From the NCBI RefSeq assembly GCF_020923495.1, contig NZ_CP064048.1:1939501-2003500 (forward strand): a DNA stretch of 64,000 nucleotides, read 5' to 3'. The notes under the pieces are model-generated. The model was not told where the DNA came from, searched no databases, and was given only the letters and a program-made list of their open reading frames with translations. Made by a program: the position numbers and the translations under genes. Positions 44,979 through 54,431 of the stretch are shown in pieces; position 1 is the first letter of the stretch, and each line of letters starts with the position of its first letter. Source of the stretch: Brevibacillus sedimenti (GTDB lineage: Bacteria > Bacillota > Bacilli > Brevibacillales > Brevibacillaceae).

Positions 44979-46949
44979 ATGTGGGAGGACATCAAGTCTT
45001 TTGCATCCACGTTTTTTGTCACCGGTGACCCGTTGATTTACGGGGCGGATGTGGCTATTGTGCTGACCACCCTGGCCATCGTGTTTGTCCTGACCAAGTA
45101 CAAAAAATGGGGCTGGCTGTGGCGCGAATGGTTGACAACCGTCGATCACAAGAAGATCGGGATCATGTACCTGATCTGCTCGCTCTTGATGCTGTTCCGC
45201 GGCGGCGTGGATGCGCTTCTGATGCGGATGCAGCTCACCATGCCCAATGTGGAGTTTCTGCACTCCGAGCACTACAACGCGATCTTTACGACGCACGGCA
45301 CGATCATGATTCTGTTCATGGCGATGCCGATGATGTTCGCGCTGTTCAACATCGTCGTGCCGCTGCAGATCGGCGCGCGCGACGTCGCGTATCCGTTTTT
45401 GAACGCACTCAGCTTCTGGCTGTTCTTCTTTGGTGCAATGCTGTTCAACCTCTCCTTTGTGATCGGGGGTTCTGCAGAGTCCGGCTGGCTCGCGTATCCG
45501 CCGCTGTCGGAGAAAATGTTCAGCCCGGGTGTCGGACAGGACTTCTACATCTGGGGGATTCAGATTTCCGGTATCGGTAGTTTGGCCACCGGGATCAACT
45601 TCCTGGTGACCATCCTGAAAATGCGTGCACCGGGCATGTCGCTGATGAAGATGCCGCTGTTCTCCTGGTCGGTTCTGTCGAGCTGTATCACGATTATCTA
45701 CGCGTTCCCGATCCTGACGGTGACGCTGGCACTGCTCTTCATCGACCGCTTCCTCGGCGCTCACTTCTTCACGATGGACGGCGGCGGGAACCCGATGATG
45801 TACGTCAACCTGATCTGGATGTGGGGCCACCCGGAAGTATACATCGTGGTGCTGCCGGCCTTTGGTATCTTCTCTGAGATCGTGGCAACGTTCGCCAAGA
45901 AACAGGTTTTCGGTTACAAGTCGATGGTCTTCGCAATGGTGATCATCAGCGTGCTGTCCTTCTTCACCTGGGTGCACCACTTCTTCACCATGGGTGCGGG
46001 GGCAAACGTCAACGCGTTCTTTGCGATCACGACGATGGCAATCGCCATTCCGACCGGGGTGAAGGTGTTCAACTGGCTGTTCACGATGTACCGCGGACGG
46101 ATTCAGTTGAAACAGCCGATGCTGTGGACGATCGCATTTATCCCGTGCTTCCTGGTCGGGGGTGCGACCGGTGTGATGCTGGCTGTCGCTCCGGCGGACT
46201 ACCAATACCACAACAGTTACTTCCTGATCGCGCACTTCCACCAAGTGCTGATCGGCGGGGTCGTGTTCGGATACCTCGCAGGGATTTACTACTGGTGGCC
46301 GAAAATGTTTGGCTTCAAGCTGGATGAACGCTTGGGCAAATGGGGCTTCTGGCTCTGGAACATCGGTTTCTACGTCTGCTTCATGCCGCAGTACGCACTT
46401 GGCTTCATGGGCATGACCCGACGCCTTTACACGTACGGATGGGACCTCGGCTGGGCACCGCTCAACATGGTTTCTACCGTCGGCGCGTTCTTGATGGGAT
46501 TCGGCTTCATCTTCCAGGTATGGCAGATCGCCTACAGCATTAAACACGGCGAGCGCGACACCACGGGCGACCCGTGGAACGCACGCACGCTGGAATGGTC
46601 GATTCCGTCTCCGGCGCCGCTGTACAACTTCGCTGTCATTCCGCAGGTCAAAGAGCGGGATGACTGGTGGGCGACCAAGCAGGCGAGAGCAAACGGCACG
46701 GCAAACGAAACGCCGGCCAAGCTGGAGCCGATTCACATGCCGAAAAACTCGGGCATTCCGTTTATCATGTCGTTCTTCTGGTTCATTGCCGGATTTGGTT
46801 TCGTATGGGGCTGGACCTGGTGGATCGTGATTGGTCTGGCAGGTGTCGGCATCTCGATGCTGGTGCGTTCGTTCCAGTATGACACGGACTACTACATCCC
46901 TGTGGACGAAGTGAGACGCACCGAGGCTTCTCTGGGGAGGGCTGTATAA
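44979..46949 (+). CDS. qoxB: Quinol oxidase subunit I QoxB
   Basis: 656 residues; GGGAGGAGG before ATG 44979. The heme-copper core is complete: the low-spin heme His in FTTHGTIMI, WGHPEVYIVVLPAFG with CuB His and cross-linked Tyr, HHFFTMG, and the heme a3 His region IAHFHQVLIGG. It reduces oxygen to water and pumps protons. Its stop overlaps the qoxC start by one base. Confidence 0.97.
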   Translation: MWEDIKSFASTFFVTGDPLIYGADVAIVLTTLAIVFVLTKYKKWGWLWREWLTTVDHKKIGIMYLICSLLMLFRGGVDALLMRMQLTMPNVEFLHSEHYNAIFTTHGTIMILFMAMPMMFALFNIVVPLQIGARDVAYPFLNALSFWLFFFGAMLFNLSFVIGGSAESGWLAYPPLSEKMFSPGVGQDFYIWGIQISGIGSLATGINFLVTILKMRAPGMSLMKMPLFSWSVLSSCITIIYAFPILTVTLALLFIDRFLGAHFFTMDGGGNPMMYVNLIWMWGHPEVYIVVLPAFGIFSEIVATFAKKQVFGYKSMVFAMVIISVLSFFTWVHHFFTMGAGANVNAFFAITTMAIAIPTGVKVFNWLFTMYRGRIQLKQPMLWTIAFIPCFLVGGATGVMLAVAPADYQYHNSYFLIAHFHQVLIGGVVFGYLAGIYYWWPKMFGFKLDERLGKWGFWLWNIGFYVCFMPQYALGFMGMTRRLYTYGWDLGWAPLNMVSTVGAFLMGFGFIFQVWQIAYSIKHGERDTTGDPWNARTLEWSIPSPAPLYNFAVIPQVKERDDWWATKQARANGTANETPAKLEPIHMPKNSGIPFIMSFFWFIAGFGFVWGWTWWIVIGLAGVGISMLVRSFQYDTDYYIPVDEVRRTEASLGRAV

Positions 46950-47551
46950 TGCAACAAGCGATGGCACATCATGACCACGACCACGGACACGAGGACCACG
47001 AATCTCTCAAGGTCGTCGGGTTCTGGATCTTCCTGGTTACGGACTGCGTTCTGTTTGGCACGTTGTTTGCCACCTATGCCGTATTGATGCACAGCTACGC
47101 GGGTGGGCCGACCGGTAAAGAGCTGTTCCAACTCCCGGGCGTGATTGCTTCTACGTTTATCCTGCTGACCAGCAGCTTCACCAGCGGGGTGGCGATGCTG
47201 GCCATGCACAAGGGAAAAGTGAAACAGGTGATTGGCTGGCTGGCGATCACTGCCATCCTGGGTCTGTCGTTCGTCGTGCTGGAAGTGACCGAGTTTGCAC
47301 ATCTGGTCTCGGAAGGCGCCGCCATTTCCACCAGTGCATTCTGGTCCGCGTTCTACGTGCTGGTGGGTACGCACGGTCTGCACGTGACGCTCGGTCTGTT
47401 CTGGATGGCTGCGCTGATGATTCAGTTGGGCAAACACGGCATCACGGCGGTCACCAAGCGGAAAGTCACCAATCTGGGCCTGTACTGGCACTTCCTTGAC
47501 GTCGTCTGGATCTTCCTCTTTACGGTCGTCTATCTCATGGGGGTGATGTAA
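46949..47551 (+). CDS. qoxC: Quinol oxidase subunit III QoxC
   Basis: 200 residues, five membrane helices, N-terminus with a His/Asp patch (AHHDHDHGHEDHES). The family parts FWIFLVTDCVLFGTLFATYA and GTHGLHVTLGLFWM are present. Structural subunit of the aa3 quinol oxidase, translated in coupling with qoxB. Confidence 0.95.
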   Translation: MQQAMAHHDHDHGHEDHESLKVVGFWIFLVTDCVLFGTLFATYAVLMHSYAGGPTGKELFQLPGVIASTFILLTSSFTSGVAMLAMHKGKVKQVIGWLAITAILGLSFVVLEVTEFAHLVSEGAAISTSAFWSAFYVLVGTHGLHVTLGLFWMAALMIQLGKHGITAVTKRKVTNLGLYWHFLDVVWIFLFTVVYLMGVM

Positions 47552-47552
47552 G

Positions 47553-47876
47553 ATGATGCAACACGACAGTCATGGTCACGGAGAGGGGCACGGCTCCCTC
47601 AAGTCGTACGTCATCGGGTTTGTTCTGTCGATCGTGCTGACCATCATCCCGCTGGTGCTGGTCATGAACAAGGTGCTGACCGGTACTGCACTGGTTGTTG
47701 CAATCATGGCGATGGCCGTTCTGCAGCTGTTCGTACAGTTGTTCTTCTTCATGCACATCCGCGAAGGGGAGAAACCCCGCTACAATGTGCAGGCACTGAT
47801 CCTGGGCGGAGTGATCGTGCTGACGATCGTCGCCGGCTCCATTTGGGTCATGAGCTTCAACACCATGGTGCAGTAA
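47553..47876 (+). CDS. qoxD: Quinol oxidase subunit IV QoxD
   Basis: 107 residues, three helices; SYVIGFVLSIVLTIIPLVLV and LQLFVQLFFFMHI are family stretches. Starts two bases after the qoxC stop (a second ATG is at 47556). Last gene of the operon. Confidence 0.93.
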   Translation: MMQHDSHGHGEGHGSLKSYVIGFVLSIVLTIIPLVLVMNKVLTGTALVVAIMAMAVLQLFVQLFFFMHIREGEKPRYNVQALILGGVIVLTIVAGSIWVMSFNTMVQ

Positions 47877-47903
47877 GGTCGAAAGACAAGGCGAAACGAG
47901 GCG

Positions 47904-47940
47904 AAACCTCTTGGGCTATCAAGCTCAAGAGGTTTTTTTG
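47904..47940 (+). terminator. Terminator of qoxABCD
   Basis: AAACCTCTTG and CAAGAGGTTTTTTT. Confidence 0.85.
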
Positions 47941-48038
47941 TTGAGACTGGCCCCGATGTGCCCGGTGGATTTTCTTTTTTCCATACTTGGTATATGATTA
48001 AGTTGGGTATCATAAAAACTGGAAGGGGGCATGTCAGA

Positions 48039-48605
48039 ATGTACGAGATTGCGATTATTGGGGCAGGACCGGCAGGAGCCAGCGCGGCGCTGTTTACGGC
48101 GAAGGCTGGCAAAAAAACGCTGCTGATCGACAGTGACAAGAGCATCACCAAACGAGCCTGGGTGGAAAATCACTACGGCGTAATGGAGATCACCGGGCCT
48201 GACCTGGTGGATATCGGGAAAAAGCAGGCGGAAAAATTTGGCGCGGAATTGGTGTCCGGCCAGGTGACCAACATCGTCAAAACGGAACAGGGCTTTACGC
48301 TGGAGACAGACAGCGCAGGGACGTTTGAAGCGAAACACGTGATTCTCGCTACCGGCATCCTGGTCGATCTGGCGGAAAAGATCGGCGTGGCGACCAAGCC
48401 CGGTACCGAGCCGCGGATCAAAACGGTGATTGACGTCGACCGGGACGGCAAGACCAGTGTGGAGGGCATTTGGGCGGCCGGAACGTGCGCCGGCGTCAGT
48501 GTGCATACGATCATCACCGCCGGTGACGGGGCCAGGGTGGCGATCAACGTCATCAGCGAGCTGAACGGCGAGCGCTACGTCGACCACGACGTGCTAAAAA
48601 GCTGA
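48039..48605 (+). CDS. Small FAD-dependent oxidoreductase, thioredoxin-reductase-like
   Basis: 188 residues from ATG 48039, AAGGGGG upstream. FAD motif IIGAGPAGASAALFTAKAG at the N-terminus and the second FAD segment GIWAAGTCAGVSVHTIITAGDG at the end. The NAD(P) domain and redox CxxC of thioredoxin reductase are absent, so this is a single-domain relative of unknown partner. Confidence 0.8.
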   Translation: MYEIAIIGAGPAGASAALFTAKAGKKTLLIDSDKSITKRAWVENHYGVMEITGPDLVDIGKKQAEKFGAELVSGQVTNIVKTEQGFTLETDSAGTFEAKHVILATGILVDLAEKIGVATKPGTEPRIKTVIDVDRDGKTSVEGIWAAGTCAGVSVHTIITAGDGARVAINVISELNGERYVDHDVLKS

Positions 48606-48724
48606 TACTTGTTGAAATTTCCATATCCTTCTCTCCGTATAGACCAGGAGGGAAGGTTTATTTTTTCCGGGCCACATTGGCAATAATCAAGTTCATAGAG
48701 AAGTTGAAAGAGGAGGAGATCGGC

Positions 48725-50260
48725 GTGATTGCCAAGAAGTCGAATGTGAAATTTGTGGTTGCCGGGCTCCTGCTCGGTCTGTTGATGGCGTCCATGGACA
48801 ACACGATCGTCGCCACCGCGATGGGTACGATCGTCGGCCAGTTGGGCGGTCTGGACAAGTTTGTCTGGGTCACGTCGGCGTACATGGTGGCGACGATGGC
48901 GGGGATGCCCATCTTCGGCAAACTGTCCGACATGTACGGCCGCAAACGGTTTTACGTGTTTGGGTTGATCGTGTTTTTGCTCGGATCGATCCTCTGCGGG
49001 ACGGCAGGCAGCATTGTTCAGCTCAGCATCTACCGGGCCATCCAGGGGATTGGCGGTGGAGCGCTGATGCCGATTGCCTTTACGATCATTTTTGACGTGT
49101 TCCCACCGGAGAAGCGGGGGAAAATGACTGGCCTGTTCGGAGCGGTGTTCGGCACGTCCAGCGTTGTCGGTCCCCTGCTCGGCGCCTACATCACCGATTA
49201 CTTTGGCTGGCACTGGGTCTTTTACATCAACGTGCCGATCGGTCTTCTGTCGCTCTGGTTCATCTCCGCGTACTACAAGGAGTCGCTGGAACACAGCAAG
49301 CAGAGCATTGACTGGTGGGGTGCGATCACGCTGGTGGGAGCGGTGGTCAGCCTGATGTTTGCACTGGAGCTGGGCGGCAATCAATTCGCCTGGGACTCTG
49401 CGGTGATTCTCGGTCTGTTTGCCGCGTTTGCCGTGCTGTTTGCCGTGTTTTTGTACGTGGAGAGACGGGCGGCCGAGCCGATCATTTCGTTTTCCATGTT
49501 CAGACAGCGGCTGTTTGCCGCGAGCAATATGGTGTCTCTTCTGTACGGCGCGTCCTTCATCATCACGACCGTCTACATTCCGATCTTTATCCAGGGAGTG
49601 TTTGGCGGCTCGGCGTCCAACTCGGGGCTGCTGCTCACTCCGATGATGCTCGGATCGGTACTCGGCAGCCAAACGGGCGGGATGCTGACGACGAAGACCA
49701 GCTACCGCAACATCATGCTGCTGTCCGCCGCCTTTTTCCTGTCCGGCTTGTTTTTGTTGGGGACGCTGACACCGGAGGTCTCGCGCAGTCTGGTGACCGT
49801 CTACATGGTCCTTACCGGGTTTGGCGTCGGTTTTTCCTTCTCCGTCCTGGGCATGGCTGCGATCCACAACTTTGACATGCGTCAGCGCGGTTCGGCCAGC
49901 TCGACCAACTCGTTTTTCCGCTCGCTGGGCATGACGCTGGGCGTGAGCGTGTTTGGAATCGTACAGCGCAACCTGTTCCAGAGCGGCTTGGAAGAGGTAT
50001 TTGCCGGTGGAAGCGGCATTCCGGCAGGGGGGCTGGTTGACCCGCGGGCGGTGCTGACTCCGGAAACCCGGGCGTCCATTCCGGCACCTGTCCTGGAGCA
50101 GATTACCGCAGTCCTCTCCTCGTCGATTGCGCAGACGTTCATGTGGGCGCTGATTCCGGCCTGTCTGGCGGTCGTAGGGATCCTGCTGATGGGCAAAGAG
50201 CGGATAAGCATACCCGCTGCACAGGTACGGCCCAAAACAGCGGAGCGGGGAAGAAGATAA
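48725..50260 (+). CDS. DHA2-family multidrug exporter (EmrB/QacA type)
   Basis: 511 residues from GTG 48725, AGGAGGA 7 bases before. Fourteen helices. Motif D1 (LLMASMDNTIVATAMGTI), motif A (GKLSDMYGRKR) and motif C (GAVFGTSSVVGPLLGAYIT) are intact. A drug/proton antiporter of unknown specificity. No regulator gene is adjacent. Confidence 0.9.
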   Translation: MIAKKSNVKFVVAGLLLGLLMASMDNTIVATAMGTIVGQLGGLDKFVWVTSAYMVATMAGMPIFGKLSDMYGRKRFYVFGLIVFLLGSILCGTAGSIVQLSIYRAIQGIGGGALMPIAFTIIFDVFPPEKRGKMTGLFGAVFGTSSVVGPLLGAYITDYFGWHWVFYINVPIGLLSLWFISAYYKESLEHSKQSIDWWGAITLVGAVVSLMFALELGGNQFAWDSAVILGLFAAFAVLFAVFLYVERRAAEPIISFSMFRQRLFAASNMVSLLYGASFIITTVYIPIFIQGVFGGSASNSGLLLTPMMLGSVLGSQTGGMLTTKTSYRNIMLLSAAFFLSGLFLLGTLTPEVSRSLVTVYMVLTGFGVGFSFSVLGMAAIHNFDMRQRGSASSTNSFFRSLGMTLGVSVFGIVQRNLFQSGLEEVFAGGSGIPAGGLVDPRAVLTPETRASIPAPVLEQITAVLSSSIAQTFMWALIPACLAVVGILLMGKERISIPAAQVRPKTAERGRR

Positions 50261-50275
50261 ACTAAAAGGCGAACA

Positions 50276-50327
50276 CAGCCCTCGTGCACCGGAATGATCT
50301 CCGGCTGCATGCAGGGCTGCTTTTTTG
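50276..50327 (+). terminator. Terminator after the exporter
   Basis: CAGCCCT and AGGGCTG enclose a second stem CCGGAATGATCTCCGG; T-run follows. Confidence 0.8.
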
Positions 50328-50477
50328 TGCGTGGAGCATTATCAGATCAGGCCTGATTGGTTCGGGCGGGTTCAATAAATTCCAGCAGTATAATATTATA
50401 GTAAATATTGGTAGAAGGTAAATGCAAGCGTGACGTGTTTTCGCTGCTGTTCAAAGAACGAAGGGGGACAAACCATT

Positions 50478-50996
50478 TTGCAAGGAAAAACGTACCTATA
50501 TCTGATTCCCGCAGTCATGGCCGCGATCCTGGTCGCCTGTTATCCCTTTGATTTATTTGACAGAATCTTCGTACTCCCGCCCGAAAGACAGACGGTCCGT
50601 GAAGAAGAAGTGCTGCAAACCGTTGCCAGGATAAAAGACAACGTAACAATCGGCTCAACCAAACAAGAAGTCGCCGCACTGTTCGGTGACAGGTACGTTC
50701 TCGTGGATGACCAGGGGGATCTCGAAAACGGCTGTGATGAAATCTGGCTGTACCGCTTTTTCACCGAGGAGGATTACCAGTCCTCTGTGCCCGACCATGT
50801 CATTGATCAAGAGGGGATTCGCAGCGGAAAAGTAGGAGCCGCCTTCTTCATCGGCTGGAAAGATGAACGAGTCTACCTGTACACCATCGCTTACCTTCAA
50901 GGCCCCAATCGCAATCTGCATGTTTACTCCAATGTGAATGGAACCAGAGCAGAAGAAATCTTGAATCCAGATGGCTCGATGGCGCCCGTCGATTAA
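50478..50996 (+). CDS. Possible lipoprotein of unknown function
   Basis: 172 residues from TTG 50478 (AAGGGGG 11 bases upstream; GTG 50430 is the outer alternative). An N-terminal helix ends in ILVAC, a possible lipobox. The soluble part has a SmpA/OmlA-like pattern, TIGSTKQEVAALFGDRYVLV, followed by DEIWLYRFF and GAAFFIGWKDERVYLYTI, as in small envelope proteins. No recognised family name. Confidence 0.5.
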   Translation: MQGKTYLYLIPAVMAAILVACYPFDLFDRIFVLPPERQTVREEEVLQTVARIKDNVTIGSTKQEVAALFGDRYVLVDDQGDLENGCDEIWLYRFFTEEDYQSSVPDHVIDQEGIRSGKVGAAFFIGWKDERVYLYTIAYLQGPNRNLHVYSNVNGTRAEEILNPDGSMAPVD

Positions 50997-51098
50997 GAGT
51001 CAGCCCATTGCCCGCTCGCTTTTTCCTTCCTATCCACGGCCACTTTTGTTATGATGGAGACAAGTGCCGGTCATGTGCGGCACCGACAACTGCATACG

Positions 51099-51290
51099 GC
51101 AAACAGGTCTTCACCTGCGCGGACGCTTCCGGGCGGGTGAAGTTAAAAGGGAAGTTTGGTGAAAATCCAACGCGGTCCCGCCACTGTAAGAGGGGAGTTT
51201 TCCTTCGCGGCGACAGCCATCCACTGCTCCAGCGGGAGTGGGAAGGAGAAGGAAAGCGGCGATCCTCAAGCCAGGAGACCTGCCTGTTTT
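51099..51290 (+). ncRNA. Cobalamin riboswitch
   Basis: All conserved parts are visible in order: the AAAAGGGAA segment (51145-51153), GAAAATCCAACGCGGTCCCG, CCGCCACTGTAA, and the B12-box strand GCCAGGAGACCTGCC (51270-51284). CAGGTC at 51104-51109 closes P1 with GACCTG. It controls the cobalamin operon that follows. Confidence 0.93.
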
Positions 51291-51354
51291 GCGTGAGCAC
51301 TGATTTCCTTCGGGTCAAAGGAAAAGGTGAGGATTGTCGTGGACGTCGTGTCGA

Positions 51355-51397
51355 CGCTTTGCTTCCTTTGGTTTTCGAGGAAAGCAAAGCGTTTTTT
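51355..51397 (+). terminator. Riboswitch expression-platform terminator
   Basis: CGCTTTGCTTCCT and AGGAAAGCAAAGCG pair, followed by TTTTTT. When cobalamin is bound, the operon is probably terminated here. Confidence 0.88.
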
Positions 51398-51501
51398 ATT
51401 GTATCTGAAAAGACACCGTGAACGGTAGATGAGCTGGCACAAGGGGCGGACCGTTTGGCATCGCGTCCCTGGTTGGCCGGCCAGAGGGGAGGAAATGGTC
51501 G

Positions 51502-52050
51502 ATGAACAAATCCGACAACAAGCGAGGACTGGTCCTGGTGTACACCGGGGACGGAAAAGGGAAGACAACGGCGGCGCTGGGGCTGGCCGTACGGGCGACC
51601 GGCCGCGGCAAGCGTGTGTTGGTGGTACAGTTTATCAAGTCGCCGGAACGCACCTACGGGGAAAAAATCGTCTTTGACCGGTTGGGCATCGAGATGATGC
51701 AAAAAGGCATCGGCTTTACCTGGACGAAAACGCCCGAGGAGCATCGCGCCGCTCTGCGGGAAGCGTGGCGATACGCCAAGGAGCAGGTATTGGGCGGCGA
51801 ATACGACATGGTGATTCTCGACGAATTGAACAACGCGCTGGCGATTGATCGTTTTCCCGTAGCGGACGTGCTGCCGCTGGACGATGTAGTGGACACGATC
51901 AAAAACAGGCCGAGCCACGTGCATCTGGTGATTACGGGACGGGACGCGCGGCCGGAAATCATCGCGATTGCCGATCTGGTAACGGAGATGAAAGCGGTCA
52001 AGCACTACTATGACGAAGGCATCCCCGCCGTGCTGGGGGTGGAGTATTGA
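51502..52050 (+). CDS. cobA: Cob(I)yrinic acid a,c-diamide adenosyltransferase (CobA/BtuR type)
   Basis: 182 residues. P-loop GDGKGKTTAALG at about 17-28, VVQFIKSPERTYGE and VILDELNNALAI are typical of the CobA/CobO family. It adds the adenosyl ligand to cobalt. First gene after the riboswitch; its stop overlaps the start of cobD (TGATG). Confidence 0.95.
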   Translation: MNKSDNKRGLVLVYTGDGKGKTTAALGLAVRATGRGKRVLVVQFIKSPERTYGEKIVFDRLGIEMMQKGIGFTWTKTPEEHRAALREAWRYAKEQVLGGEYDMVILDELNNALAIDRFPVADVLPLDDVVDTIKNRPSHVHLVITGRDARPEIIAIADLVTEMKAVKHYYDEGIPAVLGVEY

Positions 52051-53159
52051 TGACCGCCGTGTTGGAGGTGTTCGGTCACGGCGGCGATCTGGTTACGGCG
52101 GCGGAGCGCTTCGGTGTGGAAGTCGGGCAATTTGTCGATTTCAGCGCCAACATCAACCCGCTGGGCCCGCCTGCCCGCGTGCTGGAAGGACTGCGGGAGG
52201 TGCTGCCTCGGGTGGTTCACTATCCCGATCCGGGGCACCGGTCGTTTCGCAGCGCATTGGCGGCAAAGCTGAACCTGCCGGCATCGTGGCTTCTGCCGAC
52301 CAACGGGGCGGCCGAGGCGATGGCCCTGGCGATCCTCGCACTGAAGCCGCAGACGGTCGGCATCGTCACGCCTTGTTTTTCCGAATATGCCCAACTTTCC
52401 AGGCAGTTCGGCGCCCGCGTGCTGACCTGCCCGGGGCGGGAAGATCGCGGCTTCAAGCCGGACGAGGCGGAGCTGGACCGGCTGTTTGAACAGGCAGACC
52501 TTGTCTTTGTCGGTTCTCCTAACAACCCGACCGGCCTCTTGTATGAACCGGAAGAACTGCTGCGGATGGCCGGCTGGACCGACAGGACAGACACGCATCT
52601 GGTGATCGACGAGGCGTTTCTCGACTTTGTCGCGGAGGAGCGTCAGTTTACGCTGGCCGACCAGCTTTCCCGGTTTCCGCGCGTGCTGGTGATGCGCTCG
52701 CTGACGAAGATGTTCGCCATTCCCGGGCTGCGCCTCGGCTACGCCGTCGCCGTGCCCGCGCTGATTGAGCGGCTGCGGGACAAGCAGGTCAGCTGGAGTG
52801 TCAACAGTCTGGCGCTTGCGGCCGGGGAGCTTTGCCTGGAGGAAGCGGACTACGAAGCGAAAACCAGACGGCTGATTGCCAAAGAGCGTTCCTATCTGTC
52901 CGGTGCCATCGCGCAGGAACTGGGCTGGCGCGTCTGGCCGGGCGAAGCCAACTTTCTGCTCGTGCGCTGTCCGGCTCAGATAACGGCGGCGGAACTGCAG
53001 GAGCTGCTGGGCAGACGGGGCATCTTGATTCGCAGTTGTGCCATGTACCCCGGCTTGACGCCCGGTGATTTTCGCATCGCAGTCCGCACCCGGCCGGAAA
53101 ACGACCGCCTGTTGACGGCCTTGCGGGACGTCTGGCGTGAAAGGAGGGAGCGGCGCTGA
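52050..53159 (+). CDS. cobD: Threonine-phosphate decarboxylase CobD
   Basis: 369 residues from ATG 52050. A fold type I PLP enzyme: FSANINPLGPP near the start, GSPNNPTG in the middle and the PLP Lys in RSLTKMFAIPGLRLGY. It makes aminopropanol phosphate for the nucleotide loop. Related to HisC; the operon context decides for CobD. Confidence 0.93.
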   Translation: MTAVLEVFGHGGDLVTAAERFGVEVGQFVDFSANINPLGPPARVLEGLREVLPRVVHYPDPGHRSFRSALAAKLNLPASWLLPTNGAAEAMALAILALKPQTVGIVTPCFSEYAQLSRQFGARVLTCPGREDRGFKPDEAELDRLFEQADLVFVGSPNNPTGLLYEPEELLRMAGWTDRTDTHLVIDEAFLDFVAEERQFTLADQLSRFPRVLVMRSLTKMFAIPGLRLGYAVAVPALIERLRDKQVSWSVNSLALAAGELCLEEADYEAKTRRLIAKERSYLSGAIAQELGWRVWPGEANFLLVRCPAQITAAELQELLGRRGILIRSCAMYPGLTPGDFRIAVRTRPENDRLLTALRDVWRERRERR

Positions 53160-53694
53160 GCCTGATCGTCGTTACCGGAGGCGTCCGCTCGGGAAGAGCC
53201 GCTTCGCCGAAAAACTGGCTGCACAGGCGGGAGGCCCCGTCTTGTACGTGGCCACCGGCCAGACATGGGACGAGGAAATGAAGCAACGGATTGAGCGGCA
53301 TCGGGCGCAGCGGCCCCGCAATTGGAGACTGGCCGAAACAGATGGCACCCTGGCTGTGACCCTGCCGCAACTGAAGAGGTATCCGGTGGTGCTGTTGGAC
53401 TGCCTGTCGACGTGGGTCAGCACACGGCTGATGAGTGTGCCGGAAGCGTCCTGGAGGGACGAAGCAATCGGGCGGGCGCTCCTGGAGGAAGCGGAGCAGT
53501 GGCTGGATGAAGCCTGCAGCGACGGCCGGACCGTCATCGCCGTGACCAGCGAGGTGGGTCTGGGCGGCGTCGCGATGACCAAGCTGGGCCGCTGGTTTGC
53601 CGACGTGCTGGGCGACGTCAACCAGCTGGCCGCCAGCCGGGCTGATACGGTCTATGCCGTTTTGGCAGGCATTCCCTGGAGGATAAAAGGATGA
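53156..53694 (+). pseudogene. cobU: Adenosylcobinamide kinase/guanylyltransferase CobU, apparent frameshift
   Basis: CTG 53156, 7 bases after AAAGGAGGG, opens LSLIVVTGGVRSG, the CobU P-loop, then loses frame. One added A at about 53194-53196 (GGAAGAG to GGAAAGAG) gives GGVRSGKSRFAEKLA and the full 180-residue enzyme with RRHRAQRP-like and EVGLGG motifs. With the rest of the pathway intact, a missed base is more likely than a broken gene. The CTG start codon is itself unusual. Confidence 0.8.
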
Positions 53695-54431
53695 ACGCGT
53701 TTTTTCATGCACTGTCGTTTTTTACCCGCATCCCTGTTCCCTGGCTGCGCCCGTCGGAAGAGGCCTGGAAGAAGAGCGTCGTCTGGTACCCGGCTGTCGG
53801 ACTGGTGATCGGCCTCGTGCTGTGTGGGGTGCATCAGGCGGCCTTGTGGGCGTTTGCGCCGCTGACTGCTGCCGTGTTGACGATGGCCTGCTGGGTCTAC
53901 ATCACCGGCGGACTGCATCTGGACGGCTGGATGGACCTGGCCGACGGTCTGGGCAGCAGCCGGCCGCGGGAACAGATGCTGGCGATCATGAAAGACAGCC
54001 GGACCGGAGCGATGGGGGTGCTGGCGGCGATTGTGCTGCTTCTGGTCAAGACGGCGGCGCTGGCCGAGCTCGACCATCGGCAGCTTGCCGCCTGTCTGCT
54101 GCTGGTGCCCGCCGCCGCACGCACGCATGTGCTGCTGGCGATCCGCTGCTGGCCGTACGTCACCGGAGAAAAGGGCGTCGGCAAAAGCATCGGCGAGGCG
54201 CTCCGTCCTTTCCACATCGGCGCCGGTTATCTTTTTGTGCTGGCGTTGGGCTGGTGGCTTGCCGACATCCGGGCGGTCACGGCTGTCGTGCTGTCGCTCG
54301 TCATCAGCCTGCTGTTTGCCCGCTCGGTCGCCGGCAAGCTGGGCGGCCTGACCGGCGACTGCTACGGCGCCCTGATCGAGATTGCCGAAGCCGTGATGCT
54401 GCTCATCCTGATCGGGAGCTGGTGGCCGTGA
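53691..54431 (+). CDS. cobS: Adenosylcobinamide-GDP ribazoletransferase CobS
   Basis: 246 residues, several membrane helices. FFTRIPVPW at the start, GGLHLDGWMDLADGLGS with the acidic active site, and KDSRTGAMGV are family signatures. It joins ribazole to the corrin, the last assembly step. Start overlaps the previous stop (ATGA). Confidence 0.95.
   Translation: MNAFFHALSFFTRIPVPWLRPSEEAWKKSVVWYPAVGLVIGLVLCGVHQAALWAFAPLTAAVLTMACWVYITGGLHLDGWMDLADGLGSSRPREQMLAIMKDSRTGAMGVLAAIVLLLVKTAALAELDHRQLAACLLLVPAAARTHVLLAIRCWPYVTGEKGVGKSIGEALRPFHIGAGYLFVLALGWWLADIRAVTAVVLSLVISLLFARSVAGKLGGLTGDCYGALIEIAEAVMLLILIGSWWP

Noticed and set aside
44604..46967. A 787-codon minus-strand frame opposite qoxAB
   Set aside because: It is the mirror of highly conserved oxidase genes, very rich in His, Arg and Gln, with no recognisable domain.
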